Below, in pieces: positions 1 through 8,612 of a DNA stretch of 9,560 bases. Position 1 is the first letter of the stretch; each line of letters opens with the position of its first letter. The position numbers and the translations under genes were made by a program. The notes beneath the pieces are model-generated. The model saw only the letters and a program-made list of their open reading frames with translations. It had not been told where the DNA came from and ran no database searches. The stretch comes from Alphaproteobacteria bacterium (GTDB taxonomy: Bacteria; Pseudomonadota; Alphaproteobacteria; Rhodobacterales; Rhodobacteraceae): assembly GCA_030424705.1 (NCBI GenBank), contig JAUHWJ010000032.1:1-9560 (forward strand). Direction: 5' to 3'.

Positions 1-2624
<2,624 letters not shown>

Positions 2625-2628
<4 letters not shown>

Positions 2629-2912
2629 AGGCCTACTGGATCGCCCATGTCGAGGTGACGGACCCGGAGACTTACGGGAAATACGCCGCGATCGCGACCG
2701 AGGCGATCACGGCGCATGGCGGCGTTTTCCTCGCCCGTTCGGGGCGCCACCGGCAGCTGGAGGGAACCGACCGGGCCCGCAACGTCGTCGCCGTCTTCCC
2801 CTCCTTCGAGGCCGCTTGCGCCTGCTATGACAGCCCGCGCTATCAGGAGGCCGTGGCCTTCGCGAAGCTATCCTCGAAACGCGATGTCGTGGTGGTCGAG
2901 GCGCTCGAATAG
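2625..2912 (+). CDS. DUF1330 family protein
   Basis: A 95-residue protein typical of DUF1330, a small dimeric alpha/beta-barrel (ferredoxin-like) family with no settled function. Visible family features are the N-terminal strand [20 protein letters not shown], the central [17 protein letters not shown], the [25 protein letters not shown] segment, and the terminal hydrophobic strand RDVVVVEAL. No signal peptide or membrane segment is seen, so it should be cytoplasmic. Its ATG overlaps the alaS stop as ATGA, and a GGAGGG ribosome binding site at 2613-2618 lies inside the last alaS codons with a 6-nt spacing. It is therefore probably co-transcribed and translationally coupled with alaS. Whether it has any role in aminoacylation is unknown; the linkage may simply be positional. 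It ends in TAG. Confidence 0.93.
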
Positions 2913-2964
2913 CGCGCCGCTTGGCCCGCACCCGCCCTACAGACCTTCCCCGACATGCCTTCCT

Positions 2965-2989
2965 CCTGATTCGCCGAACGCGAATCAGG
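2965..2989. repeat. perfect 10-bp inverted repeat with two GANTC sites
   Basis: The left arm CCTGATTCGC (2965-2974) is the exact reverse complement of the right arm GCGAATCAGG (2980-2989), with the 5-nt loop CGAAC between. It lies 52 nt past the DUF1330 stop. No T-run follows, so it is not a canonical Rho-independent terminator, although a U-tract-less terminator or an RNA 3'-end stabiliser is possible. Each arm contains a GANTC site (GATTC 2968-2972; GAATC 2982-2986), the sequence methylated by CcrM in many alphaproteobacteria. No second copy was noticed in this window. The inverted repeat itself is certain; its function is not known. Confidence 0.8.
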
Positions 2990-3044
2990 CCACAGAGGAG
3001 CGGGCGCCCGCGGCGCTCCAACGAGGCCTCGCCTCCCTCAAGCC

Positions 3045-3084
3045 TCTCGCCAGAGCGAGATTTCGAGCGCATCATCGCGCGAAA
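3045..3084 (+). other. two adjacent short hairpins upstream of the amidotransferase gene
   Basis: TCTCGC (3045-3050) pairs perfectly with GCGAGA (3055-3060) across the loop CAGA. Immediately after it, TTTCGAGCG (3061-3069) pairs with CGCGCGAAA (3076-3084) with one mismatch and the 6-nt loop CATCAT. The second stem ends 11 nt before the ribosome binding site of the amidotransferase. These could be leader-RNA structure or protein-binding sites, but short hairpins are common by chance in high-GC DNA, so confidence in any function is low. I saw no convincing -35/-10 pair in the 2913-3106 gap. Confidence 0.35.
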
Positions 3085-3095
3085 GACTCCAAGCG

Positions 3096-3100
3096 GGGGA
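3096..3100 (+). promoter_or_regulatory. ribosome binding site of the amidotransferase
   Basis: GGGGA at 3096-3100 stands 6 nt before the ATG at 3107. It supports the short gene model, in which Met is followed directly by the nucleophile Cys, rather than an in-frame extension up to 2921. Confidence 0.6.
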
Positions 3101-3106
3101 AGCGCG

Positions 3107-3880
3107 ATGTGCAGATGGGCGGCCTATATCGGCGATCCGATCTATCTGGAGGACGTGGTGACGGCCCCCGGCCAGTCCCTCATCAGCCAGTCGCTCGCCG
3201 CCTCCGAGGGCAAGACCCCGACGAACGGAGACGGGTTCGGCCTCGCCTGGTATGGCGAGCGGGAGGGGCCGGGCCTCTATCATGACGTGCTGCCCGCCTG
3301 GGCGGACGGCAATCTCCGCTCCCTCGCCCATCAGGTCCGCTCCGGCCTCTTCCTCGCCCATGTCCGCGCCGCCACCGGCACCGCGACGAGCCGGACGAAC
3401 TGCCATCCCTTCGCCGCCGGCCGATGGAGCTTCATGCACAACGGGCAGGCGGGCGGCTATGCCGGCTTCCGCCGCAAGGCGGATCTCAGCATCGACGAGG
3501 CCTGCTACCGCCACCGCCACGGCACCACGGATTCCGAGGCGATCTTCCTCATCGCCCTCGGCGCCGGGCTGGAGCGGAACCCGAAGGCGGCCCTCGAACG
3601 CGCCACCGGCGCGATGGAGGGCTGGAGCCGGGAGGCGGGCGTGACCCCGCACATGCGGATGACCGTCGCGATGTCGGACGGCGAGCGGCTCTACTGCGCC
3701 CGCTACGCTTCGGACGAATACGCGCCCACGCTCTATCACCGGCGCACCGAGGCGGGCCGCGTCGTCGTCTCCGAACCGCTCGACCGGACCTTAAAGGACT
3801 GGGAGCCGATCCCCCCCGGAAGCTTCGCCGTGATCGACCGCGAGGGGGTGGAGATCACACCCTTCCGCCCCGCGGCCTGA
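3107..3880 (+). CDS. class II glutamine amidotransferase (YafJ/EgtC-like)
   Basis: A 257-residue N-terminal-nucleophile amidotransferase domain standing alone. Met is followed by Cys2 (MCRWAAYIG), which becomes the N-terminal nucleophile after Met removal. Other family motifs are NGDGFGLAWYG (40-50), the AHVRAATG segment whose Arg88 would bind the glutamine carboxylate, CHPFAAGRWSFMHNG (99-113) with Asn112-Gly113 as the oxyanion hole, and GTTDSEAIF (139-147) with Asp142. All key residues are intact. The chemistry expected from the family is glutamine hydrolysis to ammonia or gamma-glutamyl amide cleavage as in EgtC; the acceptor substrate cannot be read from the sequence. No ergothioneine genes are in the window, so EgtC function is not supported. 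The start was chosen because Cys must directly follow Met and a ribosome binding site precedes it. It converges with the minus-strand DUF302 gene, with 2 nt between the stops. Confidence 0.93.
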   Translation: MCRWAAYIGDPIYLEDVVTAPGQSLISQSLAASEGKTPTNGDGFGLAWYGEREGPGLYHDVLPAWADGNLRSLAHQVRSGLFLAHVRAATGTATSRTNCHPFAAGRWSFMHNGQAGGYAGFRRKADLSIDEACYRHRHGTTDSEAIFLIALGAGLERNPKAALERATGAMEGWSREAGVTPHMRMTVAMSDGERLYCARYASDEYAPTLYHRRTEAGRVVVSEPLDRTLKDWEPIPPGSFAVIDREGVEITPFRPAA

Positions 3881-3882
3881 AC

Positions 3883-4341
3883 CTACTCCGTCGCCGCCGT
3901 GGCGATCGCGGCGAAGATCGCGTCGAGCTCGGCCGCGATCGCCGTCACTTCCGGGCTGTCTCCTGCATAGGGGGAAAAGACGAGGCCCGGCGTCTTGTAG
4001 CTCAGCGTCGCCGTCCCGTCCGGCTGTTCGGTGACATAGAAGCGCACCGGCGCCTCGATCATCGCGGCCTCCGAAGCTTCCAGCATCCGCACGGCGAAGA
4101 GGTTGTTGAAGACGCCGATCACCCGGTTGCCGGGGATCGTGACGCCCCGCGCCGCGGCGGCCTCGGTCGGCCCCGCCTCGGTCACCACGCCCATCTTGTT
4201 GGCCTTCGCCGCCTCCTTCACGCGGTCGACCAGCGCCTGATAGGGCTGGTCCGTCTCGATGACGGACCAGCCCTCGCGCGGCGCCGGGCTTGCGGCGGCG
4301 GAAAAGGCGAAGAGTGAAAGGGCGAGAACGACAAGGCGCAT
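3883..4341 (-). CDS. exported DUF302 family protein
   Basis: A 152-residue protein with a short signal peptide: MRLVVLALSLFAFSAAAS has a positive residue, a hydrophobic core and a small-residue cleavage region near residues 15-19, so the mature protein should be periplasmic. The rest matches DUF302: a helical section (QALVDRVKEAAKANKMGVVTEAG), then IPGNRVIGVFNNLFAVRMLEAS (69-90), APVRFYVTEQPDGTATLSYKTPG (97-119) and a C-terminal helix. The family has no established biochemical role. The ATG at 4341 is preferred because AAGGAG (4348-4353, minus strand) sits 6 nt upstream. An alternative ATG at 4356 overlaps the transporter stop and would add five residues (MKEKP). The gene lies 11 nt downstream of the YeeE/YedE gene and is almost certainly in its operon, which suggests a periplasmic accessory role linked to sulfur compounds, though this is inference. 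It ends in TAG. Confidence 0.9.
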   Translation of the reverse strand: MRLVVLALSLFAFSAAASPAPREGWSVIETDQPYQALVDRVKEAAKANKMGVVTEAGPTEAAAARGVTIPGNRVIGVFNNLFAVRMLEASEAAMIEAPVRFYVTEQPDGTATLSYKTPGLVFSPYAGDSPEVTAIAAELDAIFAAIATAATE

Positions 4342-4347
4342 GGGTTT

Positions 4348-4353
4348 CTCCTT
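4348..4353 (-). promoter_or_regulatory. ribosome binding site of the DUF302 gene, overlapping the upstream stop
   Basis: AAGGAG read on the minus strand lies 6 nt before the ATG at 4341. Its first A is the last base of the transporter's TGA stop (4353-4355), so ribosomes ending on the transporter gene sit on this site. This favours coupled translation and decides between the starts at 4341 and 4356. Confidence 0.65.
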
Positions 4354-5576
4354 CATGCAGGCTGTGCGCGGGGCGCGAGCGGCGGGTCGATGGCGAGGCG
4401 CGCGCGCAGCGCGACGCCGAGCCCGCTTCCGGCGAAGCCCCAGACGAGCCACCAGAATCCGTGCAGCGAGCCCGAGACGAGGCCGCCGAGATAGGCGCCG
4501 ATATTGCAGCCATAGGCGAGGCGCGCGCCGTATCCCATCATCAGCCCGCCGATGATCGCGGTCGCCACGTCCCGCCCGGAAAGCCGGAGCGAGGGCGCCC
4601 ATTTCCCGGCCAGCGCGGCGGCGGCCATGGCCCCGGCGACGATGCCAAGATTCATCACAGAGACGCCGTCGGCGAAGAGCGAAGCCTCGAGCTGCCCGGC
4701 CCGCCAGCCGGACCAGTAGGCCCAGCCCTCCACGCTCCCGCCTGCGAGGAGCCAGAGCTTCGCGCCCCAGAGCGCGAAGGCCGAGGTGACTCCCCAGGGC
4801 TGCCCGAGCGCGAGCAGCGCGCCGATCCCCACAACCGCGAGCGCGACAGCGCCGATCGCAAGCGACCAAGGGCCGGAGAGCGCGGAGCCGGTCCGCCGCG
4901 CCGGCTCCAGCCCGCCATGCGCCCGCCGCTCCAGCATCGCAGAGCCGAGCGCGACAAGGGCGCAGAAGCCGAAGATCGCGGCGAGCGCACCGAAGCCGCC
5001 CAGTTCCGCGATCAACGATATCCCGCGATTGTCGTTGAGCCGCGCCGTCGCCGCCGCCTTGAGAAGGCCCCATGCGCCCGCCGCCTCCGGCTCCGGCCGC
5101 GTCCAGAACTCCCAATGCGCCGTGGCGAGGAAGGAGCCGGCGACGAAGAAGGCGAGCACGAGCAGCATCCGCACCGAGCCGCCCCCGGCGGTGAAAAGCG
5201 TGCCCGAAGCGCAGCCGCCGCCGACCTGCATCCCCGCGCCGAAGACAAAGGCGCCGAATGCGGAAGCGACGCCCATCGGCAGGATGAAGCCCCGGGCCTC
5301 GACCCCGATCAGCCCGCCCCAGGCGAGCAGCGGATAGGAGACGAGGCAAGTCAGCGCGACGAGCAGCATCTGCGCCCTCAGCCCCGCCCCCCGCCGCTCC
5401 CGCACGAGCCGGCGCCAGGCCGCGGTGAACCCGAAACTGGCGTGATAGAGCGCGAAGCCGGCGAAGCCGCCGAGCGCAGCCGCCGCGGCGACGGCTCCAC
5501 CGCGTTCGGCGAAGGCGAGCGCGACGACGAGGGCGAGGCCGGCGAGCGCAAGGATGACAGGGGCTTTCGGTCGCAT
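4353..5576 (-). CDS. YeeE/YedE family (TsuA-type) sulfur-compound transporter
   Basis: A 407-residue inner-membrane protein with many hydrophobic segments and two Sulf_transp-type halves. The first half carries FGAFVFGAGMQVGGGCASGTLFTAGGGS (residues 107-134, Cys122) and the second GYGARLAYGCNIGAYLGGLVSGSLHGF (348-374, Cys357). These paired Cys-Gly signatures are diagnostic of the YeeE/YedE family. Characterised TsuA members import thiosulfate using conserved cysteines along the pore, and relatives have been linked to selenium or other sulfur-compound uptake. Further cysteines are Cys77 and Cys205, both in hydrophobic stretches. The start at 5576 is the first ATG before the first membrane segment, but its upstream ribosome site is poor (AGGA only 2 nt away). 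It is the first gene of a two-gene operon with DUF302 and diverges from the OpgC gene. The substrate is inferred, not shown; no TusA or rhodanese gene is adjacent. Confidence 0.92.
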   Translation of the reverse strand: MRPKAPVILALAGLALVVALAFAERGGAVAAAAALGGFAGFALYHASFGFTAAWRRLVRERRGAGLRAQMLLVALTCLVSYPLLAWGGLIGVEARGFILPMGVASAFGAFVFGAGMQVGGGCASGTLFTAGGGSVRMLLVLAFFVAGSFLATAHWEFWTRPEPEAAGAWGLLKAAATARLNDNRGISLIAELGGFGALAAIFGFCALVALGSAMLERRAHGGLEPARRTGSALSGPWSLAIGAVALAVVGIGALLALGQPWGVTSAFALWGAKLWLLAGGSVEGWAYWSGWRAGQLEASLFADGVSVMNLGIVAGAMAAAALAGKWAPSLRLSGRDVATAIIGGLMMGYGARLAYGCNIGAYLGGLVSGSLHGFWWLVWGFAGSGLGVALRARLAIDPPLAPRAQPA

Positions 5577-5747
5577 GGTCCTATGGCTGTGGACGGCTTC
5601 CTGTTCGTCGCATGCTAGCCAATAACCCGAAAAGGCCGACCGGACACAGCGCGCACGACAGCCTCACAAAGAGGTGAGAGCCGCTCCATTGGCCGCGCCT
5701 AAGCCGTATTTCCGGTTTAAGTGGCGCTCGGAGCAGAGAGGTAGCGC
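5577..5747. promoter_or_regulatory. divergent intergenic region between transporter and OpgC genes
   Basis: These 171 bp separate two divergently oriented genes, so promoters for both should lie here. The region is visibly richer in A/T than its surroundings in places (for example 5618-5634 and 5700-5720). Short inverted repeats are CTCAC/GTGAG (5663-5667 with 5674-5678) and TAAGCCG/CGGTTTA (5700-5706 with 5713-5719, one G-T mismatch). Either could be an operator, but neither matches a regulator site I can name. I could not place a confident -35/-10 pair on either strand and see no ATTC-N8-GAAT motif of the SqrR/BigR type. Confidence 0.45.
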
Positions 5748-7328
5748 GTGACGATAGGGCGAGAGAGAATGGTCGCGGCGAAGGCGCCGCGCGACCTGAG
5801 ACTCGATTTCTTTCGCGGCTGCGCGATGTTCATCATCCTGCTGGCGCATACGCCGGGAAACACGTGGACGCTCTGGATCCCGGCCAGGTTCGGTTTTTCC
5901 GACGCCACCGAAATCTTTGTCTTCTGCTCCGGCTTCGCCTCCGCCCTCGCTTTCGGCGCGCTCTTCGTGAAGTCGGGCTGGGCTATGGGCGCGGCGCGCG
6001 TCGCCTTCCGCGTCTGGCAGGTCTATTGGGCGCATCTCTCCGTGATCTTCGCGACTGCGCTGCTCATGGCGGCGATAGACGCGTCGGGGCTCGGCCCGCA
6101 AGACAAGCTCTACAAGGAATGGTGGCCTGTCTCCGGCCTCTTCAACGATGCGGGAACGGCCTTGCTCGGCTTCTTCACGCTCACGAACGTGCCCGGGCTC
6201 TTCGACATCCTGCCTATGTACCTGGTGATCCTCGCGCTGATCCCCGTGGCGATGACGGCGCACCGGCTAGGAGGCTTCCCCGCCTTTCTCGGCTTCGTCG
6301 CCGCGCTCTGGTTCGCGGCGCAGCTCGCGATCTGGCATCGCGCCCTCGGCGGGGAGGAGACCCATGCGGTCGGCGCAGCGCTGGCCGGCGTTGGCGGGCT
6401 CTTCTCCTTCCTTCTCCTGCCGTCGAACCCGTGGGGGGAAGGCGTCTGGTTCTTCAATCCGTTCGGCTGGCAGCTGATCTTCTTCACCGGCTTCGCCTTC
6501 GGCATGGGCTGGCTGCCGGCGCCGCCGGTGCGGCGGAGCCTCGTCCTCCTCGCCGCCGCCTATCTCATCCTGTCCATCCCCATCGCATATTTCCGGATTC
6601 TCGACGGGTCGTACCTGCCCTATGACTGGCCGCTCCGTATCTGGCTCGCCGATGTGCGGGACTTTCTCGCCCCGCTGATCGGCAAATCCGGCGTCGGCCT
6701 GATGCGCTATCTCCATTTTCTCGCACTCGCCTATCTCGCCTGGGCGGCGGTGGGGCCAGGCGGCGCCCGGCTTCTCTCGGGCTGGCGCGCGCCCGGCGCG
6801 GCTCGCACGCCCATCCTCGCCGTCTGCGGCGTCGTCGCGCTGGCGACATTGCCCTACGCATATGTGGAGGAGATCAAGCTCCTCTTCCCGGCGCTCGACG
6901 CCGCGATGCTGAGCTACTTGGAGCCGCGCGGCCTGATCCCGCCGTGGCAGAGGCTCGGGCTGATCCAGTTCCTGCACTTCCTCGCGCTCCTGCCCCTCGT
7001 CTGGTGGGCGATCGGAGCCGCATGGCGGGCGCGCATGACGCGGGACTGGTTCCTTGCCGCCGTTCCGGTGATCCGCAAGGTCGGCACGCAGTCCCTCGCC
7101 GTCTTCCTGATGTCCATCGTGCTGAGCCGGTTCAACGGTTTCGCACTCGACGTCATCGGGCGGAACGTTTTCACCACGGCGGCCGTTAACCTCTGGGGCT
7201 TCGGCGTGCTGATCGGCACCGCCTATCTCGTCGGCTGGTTCAAGGCGGAACCGTGGCGCAACGCGCGGAAACCTCACGTGAATGCGCCGCAGGGGACGCA
7301 AGTGGCCAACCCCGGCCCGGCGGAATAG
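5748..7328 (+). CDS. OpgC-family membrane acyltransferase
   Basis: A 526-residue polytopic inner-membrane protein with about ten hydrophobic segments. The N-terminal part carries the OpgC_C-type signature: LRLDFFRGCAMFIILLAH (residues 17-34), PARFGFSDATEIFVFCSGF (45-63) and RVWQVYWAHL (88-97). In E. coli, OpgC adds succinyl groups to osmoregulated periplasmic glucans; family members are acyltransferase-3-like proteins acting on envelope glycans. No opgG or opgH glucan synthesis gene is present here, so the acceptor glycan is unknown and the symbol opgC is withheld. The GTG at 5748 has a good GAGAGG-like ribosome site about 7 nt upstream. An ATG at 5769 would shorten the protein by seven residues and is a real alternative with a weaker site. 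It is the first gene of a probable operon with the RibD-like gene 11 nt downstream. It ends in TAG. Confidence 0.92.
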   Translation: MTIGRERMVAAKAPRDLRLDFFRGCAMFIILLAHTPGNTWTLWIPARFGFSDATEIFVFCSGFASALAFGALFVKSGWAMGAARVAFRVWQVYWAHLSVIFATALLMAAIDASGLGPQDKLYKEWWPVSGLFNDAGTALLGFFTLTNVPGLFDILPMYLVILALIPVAMTAHRLGGFPAFLGFVAALWFAAQLAIWHRALGGEETHAVGAALAGVGGLFSFLLLPSNPWGEGVWFFNPFGWQLIFFTGFAFGMGWLPAPPVRRSLVLLAAAYLILSIPIAYFRILDGSYLPYDWPLRIWLADVRDFLAPLIGKSGVGLMRYLHFLALAYLAWAAVGPGGARLLSGWRAPGAARTPILAVCGVVALATLPYAYVEEIKLLFPALDAAMLSYLEPRGLIPPWQRLGLIQFLHFLALLPLVWWAIGAAWRARMTRDWFLAAVPVIRKVGTQSLAVFLMSIVLSRFNGFALDVIGRNVFTTAAVNLWGFGVLIGTAYLVGWFKAEPWRNARKPHVNAPQGTQVANPGPAE

Positions 7329-7339
7329 ATCAAGGGTTC

Positions 7340-8053
7340 ATGAACAAGCTCGACGCCTCCGACGCGCCGCTGACCGCCCTCTCCATCGAGGGCCCGCTGG
7401 TCGTGGCCCAGCTCGGCCAGTCGCTCGACGGGCGGATTGCGACGCTGACCGGCGCCTCAAAATACATCTCCGGCTTCGAGGCGCTGAAGCATCTCCACCG
7501 GCTGCGGGCGGAGGTGGACGCGGTGCTCGTCGGCGTCGGCACGCTGATCGCGGACGATCCGGCGCTTACCGTCCGGCATGTGCCGGGGCGCAGCCCCGCG
7601 CGAGTGGTGATCGACCCGACCGGCCGCGCCCCCGCCGACGCGCAAGTGTTCCGCGACGGAGCGGCCGAAACGATCCTGCTCACGCTCCCCGGCGTCGCCG
7701 CCCCCGCCGGTGCGCGCGCAGTCGCAGTTGCGCCGGGGCCGGACGGGCGCTTCTCCCCGGAGGCCGTCGTCGCGGCGATGCGGGCCGAAGGGCTCTCCCG
7801 CATCCTCGTCGAGGGCGGCGCGGACACACTGGCCCGGTTTCTTGACGCCGGCGCGGTGGACCTGCTTCATGTGCTGGTGGCGCCGATCATTCTCGGTTCG
7901 GGCAAGGCGGGCTTCTCGCTCGCGCCGATCGATCAGCTCGACGAGGCGATACGCCCACGCACGGCGGTGCATCTCTTCAATGACGGGGACGTGCTCTTCA
8001 CCTGCGATCTTCGCGGCCGGTCCGCCGGGCCGAGGAAGATCGCCGCGGAATAG
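7340..8053 (+). CDS. stand-alone RibD C-terminal-type reductase
   Basis: A 237-residue protein equal to the reductase half of RibD, without the N-terminal zinc deaminase. Family motifs are AQLGQSLDGRIATLTGASKYIS (23-44), the conserved LHRLRAEVDAVLVGVGTLIADDPALTVR (52-79), the cofactor-side segment RILVEGGADTLARFL (154-168), and APIILGSGKAGF (181-192). In riboflavin synthesis this fold reduces 5-amino-6-ribosylaminouracil phosphate with NADPH, but free-standing members are often annotated broadly as dihydrofolate-reductase-like and may act on other pterin-like or pyrimidine substrates. No other rib gene is nearby, so a dedicated riboflavin role is not supported. The chosen ATG is 11 nt past the OpgC gene stop, with AAGGG close upstream (7332-7336). 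An in-frame extension to 7253 would run into the OpgC gene and is not needed. It ends in TAG, which overlaps the next gene's ribosome site. Confidence 0.88.
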   Translation: MNKLDASDAPLTALSIEGPLVVAQLGQSLDGRIATLTGASKYISGFEALKHLHRLRAEVDAVLVGVGTLIADDPALTVRHVPGRSPARVVIDPTGRAPADAQVFRDGAAETILLTLPGVAAPAGARAVAVAPGPDGRFSPEAVVAAMRAEGLSRILVEGGADTLARFLDAGAVDLLHVLVAPIILGSGKAGFSLAPIDQLDEAIRPRTAVHLFNDGDVLFTCDLRGRSAGPRKIAAE

Positions 8054-8057
8054 GAGG
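8052..8057 (+). promoter_or_regulatory. strong ribosome binding site of cytochrome b561 gene
   Basis: AGGAGG at 8052-8057 is a full consensus Shine-Dalgarno site, 5 nt before the ATG at 8063. It begins within the TAG stop (8051-8053) of the RibD-like gene, tying translation of the two genes together. Confidence 0.75.
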
Positions 8058-8062
8058 CGGCG

Positions 8063-8602
8063 ATGCCGCGCTACGCTTTCTCGCAACGCGCCCTGCACTG
8101 GATCATCGCCCTTCTGGTGATCGGTTCCATTGCCGGCGGCAAGGTGATCGAGAATTTCGGCTTCGAAGGCTTGCGCGATACGTTCGGGCTCGACGCGACC
8201 AACGCGATCTACACCTATCACAAGACCTTCGGCATCCTGATCCTCGCGCTCATGCTCGTCCGCCTCGCACTGAAGCTGCGGCTCGGCAAGCCTGAATACG
8301 ATCCGCCCCTCACACGGTTCGAGCATATCGCGAGCAACGCGACGCACGGTCTATTCTACGGGCTTCTGATCCTCATGCCCGTCCTCGGCTGGCTGGCGAC
8401 GGGCGCGGGCGACTTTCCGGTCCAGTTCTTCGGCTGGAACCTCCCGCCGATCCTGTCCGGGGACAAGGCGCTGAGCGAGACGCTCTATGACCTTCACGCC
8501 ATCGTCGGCAACGCGATCCTGACGCTGATCCTCGTCCATGTCGGCGCCGCAATCTGGCATACGGCGGTGAAGAAGGACGGGGTGCTCCGCCGGATGGTCT
8601 GA
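8063..8602 (+). CDS. cytochrome b561 family membrane protein
   Basis: A 179-residue four-helix inner-membrane b-type cytochrome, the usual length for bacterial cytochrome b561. Hydrophobic helices lie near residues 11-27, 51-70, 93-113 and 144-166. Candidate haem-binding histidines are H12 (RALHW), H53 (TYHKTFG), H145 (YDLHAIVGN) and H159 (LVHVGAAIWH); H95 and H166 are additional histidines at helix ends. Characterised family members pass electrons between the quinone pool and a partner, and can dismutate superoxide in E. coli CybB. Its partner here is unknown. A consensus ribosome site 5 nt before ATG fixes the start, and only 9 nt separate it from the RibD-like stop, so it is probably in one transcript with the two upstream genes. 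It ends in Val-TGA, 4 nt from the stop of the convergent methyltransferase gene. Confidence 0.93.
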   Translation: MPRYAFSQRALHWIIALLVIGSIAGGKVIENFGFEGLRDTFGLDATNAIYTYHKTFGILILALMLVRLALKLRLGKPEYDPPLTRFEHIASNATHGLFYGLLILMPVLGWLATGAGDFPVQFFGWNLPPILSGDKALSETLYDLHAIVGNAILTLILVHVGAAIWHTAVKKDGVLRRMV

Positions 8603-8612
8603 ATTCTCAGAC
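8597..8612. repeat. inverted repeat spanning both stops of a convergent gene pair
   Basis: GTCTGA (8597-8602) and TCAGAC (8607-8612) are perfect reverse complements around the loop ATTC. The left arm is the Val-stop of cytochrome b561 and the right arm is the Val-stop of the methyltransferase read on the minus strand, so the hairpin covers both gene ends. There is no T-run on either side. It might serve as a weak bidirectional 3' end, or arise simply because both genes end in GTC TGA. Confidence 0.5.

Noticed and set aside
3001..3010. CGGGCGCCCG palindrome in the gap before the amidotransferase
   Set aside because: A perfect 10-bp palindrome, but entirely G/C in a high-GC region with no loop; too likely by chance to annotate alone.
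2921..3106. In-frame 62-codon extension upstream of the amidotransferase
   Set aside because: Cys must be residue 2 for an N-terminal nucleophile enzyme; the extension is Arg/Pro/Ser-rich, covers the hairpin region and lacks domain features.
4342..5349. N-terminal extension of the DUF302 frame to 488 residues
   Set aside because: The extension overlaps the transporter in another frame and is Arg/Ala-rich; the signal peptide and AAGGAG site place the start at 4341.
4290..5618. Plus-strand open frame of 442 codons opposite the transporter gene
   Set aside because: Its product is a low-complexity Arg/Glu/Pro/Gly-rich sequence, and the opposite strand encodes a clear YeeE/YedE protein with both Cys motifs.
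6267..7301. Minus-strand open frame of 344 codons inside the OpgC-family gene
   Set aside because: It is highly charged and low in complexity, while the plus strand encodes conserved membrane segments and OpgC motifs.
7457..8347. Minus-strand open frame of 296 codons across the RibD-like and cytochrome genes
   Set aside because: It spans two well-supported genes on the other strand and shows no known motif.
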